From Vulcanococcus sp. SFB_649D_100_25 (GTDB lineage: Bacteria; Cyanobacteriota; Cyanobacteriia; PCC-6307; Cyanobiaceae), in the NCBI GenBank assembly GCA_030833825.1, contig JAURGL010000066.1, positions 1 to 9,127 of the forward strand: a DNA stretch of 9,127 nucleotides. The letters run 5' to 3'. Shown piece by piece: positions 8,185 through 9,127 of this stretch. The position numbers and the translations under genes are program-made. The notes beneath the pieces were generated by a model, which was not told the DNA's origin, did not search any database, and was given only the letters and a program-made list of their open reading frames with translations. The number at the start of each line of letters is the position of its first letter. Positions within the stretch are counted from its first letter, which is position 1.

Positions 8185-8284
8185 CGGGACGTCGCAGTCC
8201 TCTCAGTCTGGCCGCAGGTCGGACGATCTGTCAGCCCTGCGCCCTGCGAAACGCGATAACTTCGGCTTAACCGCTGTTCCCCAG
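8185..8284. promoter_or_regulatory. Divergent intergenic region, probable promoters of the recCBD operon and the 119-residue gene
   Basis: These 100 bp separate the starts of the phosphatase (minus) and the hypothetical gene (plus), so they should hold both promoters. The stretch at about 8247-8272 is the least GC-rich part and includes GATAAC (8255-8260), a possible plus-strand -10 element 24 nt before the ATG, but no matching -35 box is present. A short inverted repeat GGAC/GTCC (8187-8190 and 8197-8200, loop 6) lies next to the phosphatase start. I saw no convincing LexA-type box. Promoter function is inferred from the arrangement, not from strong motifs. Confidence 0.4.
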
Positions 8285-8644
8285 ATGGATCCCGAGAGCA
8301 AGGGTGAGCAGCAGCCCGTCGATCCGCGTTCGCTCACGGTCCTGCAGAGGGTCTCGATCCTGGTGAAGGCCCTCGATGGGGCCAAGCGCACCAATGAGGC
8401 CCTGGCCCGCTGCGCCAACGGGGACGAGATGGTGGATGTCCTCCTGAATGCCTCGGCAACACTCGGTCTCGGGCTGACCCGCGCTGAGCTGATCCGCACC
8501 CCCCCGATCCGCGATTGGGTCTGGTGGAAGAACAAGGAGGCCGTGCTCACCATTGGTGATGCCAAGCCCCGCTATCAGCAAGACGGAGCCCAGGGCCGAC
8601 CCACGGGGGAGGAGCCCCGCAAGAAGTTCCTGGGCCTGTTCTGA
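8285..8644 (+). CDS. Hypothetical protein, 119 residues, with weak Nif11-like middle region
   Basis: I do not recognise a named family. The product is a small soluble protein with no signal peptide or membrane helix. After a charged, probably disordered N-terminus (1-15) comes a predicted helical core (about 17-72): VLQRVSILVKAL, then LARCANGDEMVDVLL, then LGLGLTRAELI. A short aromatic stretch DWVWWKNKE (78-86) and LTIGDAKPRY (88-97) follow, and then a hydrophilic tail rich in Gly, Pro and Lys ending in KKFLGLF. The helix-x-helix pattern with a Gly-rich turn and TxxEL resembles, faintly, Nif11-type domains of cyanobacteria; that is inference only. There is no C-terminal Gly-Gly leader cleavage site. 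It is transcribed away from the recBCD operon and converges on ycf54. No strong Shine-Dalgarno is seen before the ATG. It is probably real: it fills the gap exactly between two well-supported units and has an ordered, non-shadow composition. Confidence 0.75.
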   Translation: MDPESKGEQQPVDPRSLTVLQRVSILVKALDGAKRTNEALARCANGDEMVDVLLNASATLGLGLTRAELIRTPPIRDWVWWKNKEAVLTIGDAKPRYQQDGAQGRPTGEEPRKKFLGLF

Positions 8645-8660
8645 GAGGGCGATCCCTGGC

Positions 8661-8981
8661 TCAGGCGGCGCTGGCGAGGGCGTCGGGGATCGAGGCGCTG
8701 GGGGCTTCGAAGCTCCCCTTGGCCACAAACTCCAGGCGCAGCTTCATGAAGTCGATGAACTTGGCGTCGGTGGAGACCACGGCCGCGGCGGGCTGGGGCA
8801 CCTGATCGGCGATGCCCTTGAGCTCGGGGGACTGGAGGAAGGCGGGACGCTTCACCAGCCAGAAGTCGATGGCCTTGCCCTGTTCCCCGTAGTTGCGCAC
8901 CCGCTCCCGCAGCACCTCGTCGAGGGGCTCCTCCACGGTGAGGAAGGCCTCACTGGCGGCCACGAAGTGGTACTGGGTCAT
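8661..8981 (-). CDS. ycf54: Ycf54, accessory subunit of the Mg-protoporphyrin monomethyl ester cyclase
   Basis: Ycf54 (DUF2488) is needed for assembly or stability of the oxidative cyclase (AcsF/CycI) that forms the isocyclic fifth ring of chlorophyll. The 106-residue product matches the family over its whole length: YHFVAASEAFL at the N-terminus, EEPLDEVLRERVRNYGEQGK, then DFWLVKRPAFLQSPEL, PQPAAAVVSTD, and FEAPSASIPDALAS at the C-terminus. D39, F40 and R82 fall at the same numbers as the residues I recall being reported as critical in Synechocystis Ycf54. The start ATG overlaps the pdxJ stop by ATGA (8978-8981), and there is no separate Shine-Dalgarno, so it is probably translated by coupling with pdxJ. 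Its 3' end faces the 119-residue gene across 16 nt. The gene marks the source as an oxygenic phototroph; it is free-standing in the chromosome, as is usual in cyanobacteria. Confidence 0.93.
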   Translation of the reverse strand: MTQYHFVAASEAFLTVEEPLDEVLRERVRNYGEQGKAIDFWLVKRPAFLQSPELKGIADQVPQPAAAVVSTDAKFIDFMKLRLEFVAKGSFEAPSASIPDALASAA

Positions 8982-9127
8982 GAACTGGGGCTGCCGAACA
9001 GGGGTTCTCGGCGGGGATTCTGAACCAAAGCCTTCATCTGCCGCACGGCCTCCTCCAGGCCCACCGCCAGGGCACGGGCCACGATCGTGTGACCGATGTT
9101 CAGTTCCTCCATCCCCTCAATGGCGGC
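8978..9127 (-). CDS. pdxJ: PdxJ, pyridoxine 5'-phosphate synthase (3' end only)
   Basis: PdxJ condenses 1-deoxy-D-xylulose 5-phosphate with 3-amino-2-oxopropyl phosphate to give pyridoxine 5'-phosphate, in the DXP-dependent vitamin B6 route. Only the last 49 codons and the TGA stop are in the window. They read EELNIGHTIVARALAVGLEE, then AVRQMKAL, which is the typical closing strand and helix of the PdxJ TIM barrel. E. coli PdxJ has LNIGHAIIGRAV at the same place, and the His of NIGH is an active-site residue there. A short tail rich in Arg, Pro and Ser follows. The stop overlaps the ycf54 start, so the two are co-transcribed. The upstream part, including the start, lies outside. I am confident of the family despite the short piece, because the C-terminal motif is distinctive. 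Confidence 0.9.
   Translation of the reverse strand, partial: AAIEGMEELNIGHTIVARALAVGLEEAVRQMKALVQNPRREPLFGSPSS

Noticed and set aside
7162..8259. 365-codon plus-strand open frame across the recC start, the phosphatase and the divergent spacer
   Set aside because: It is antisense to two supported genes and low in complexity (Gly, Gln, His, Pro), with no domain signature. It is a codon-bias shadow.
8646..8657. Inverted repeat AGGG-CGAT-CCCT in the 16-nt convergent gap as a terminator
   Set aside because: The stem is only 4 bp and there is no T-tract on either side, so it does not qualify as an intrinsic terminator.
8267..8728. 153-codon minus-strand open frame across the 119-residue gene and the end of ycf54
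   Set aside because: It overlaps the supported ycf54 3' end in another frame and is antisense to the hypothetical gene. The Pro/Ala/Gly-rich translation has no recognisable features, though because the hypothetical gene is unrecognised this choice of strand is slightly less certain.

Overview
The window is high-GC bacterial DNA, and its gene content points to a cyanobacterium, most likely of the picocyanobacterial Synechococcus/Cyanobium type. The clearest marker is a Ycf54 gene, which belongs to chlorophyll biosynthesis in oxygenic phototrophs. A canonical recC-recB-recD cluster and two copies of the cyanobacterial HIP1 octamer GCGATCGC are also consistent with this. It is an ordinary chromosomal housekeeping region: I see no mobile element, tRNA, rRNA, CRISPR array or phage gene.

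Layout. Positions 1-8184 hold one tightly packed minus-strand operon. Reading in the direction of transcription, it contains a small PPP-family metallophosphatase (8184-7567), recC (7563-4306, TTG start), recB (4309-659) and the first 220 codons of recD (662-1, running off the window). The phosphatase and recC are 3 nt apart, and the recC/recB and recB/recD junctions are 4-nt ATGA overlaps. Between 8185 and 8284 lies a 100-bp divergent intergenic region. It faces a plus-strand gene for an unrecognised 119-residue protein (8285-8644). That gene converges, across 16 nt, on a minus-strand pair: the 3' end of pdxJ (9127-8978) overlapping ycf54 (8981-8661) by ATGA.

How the genes work together. RecB (3'-5' helicase plus nuclease), RecC (scaffold and Chi-scanning subunit) and RecD (5'-3' helicase) form the heterotrimer that resects double-strand breaks and loads RecA. 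RecB keeps all helicase motifs and the nuclease residues H958/D1087/D1100/K1102, which match the Escherichia coli catalytic residues in order and spacing, so the enzyme should be active. The phosphatase at the head of the operon is the least explained element of the cluster. PdxJ makes pyridoxine 5'-phosphate, and Ycf54 supports the Mg-protoporphyrin monomethyl ester cyclase.

No dramatic undescribed system is visible. The points most worth following are the phosphatase-recCBD coupling, the small unknown protein (whose middle part faintly resembles Nif11-type domains), and the translational wiring of the operon. The long open frames antisense to recB and recC are interpreted as by-products of high GC and codon bias.
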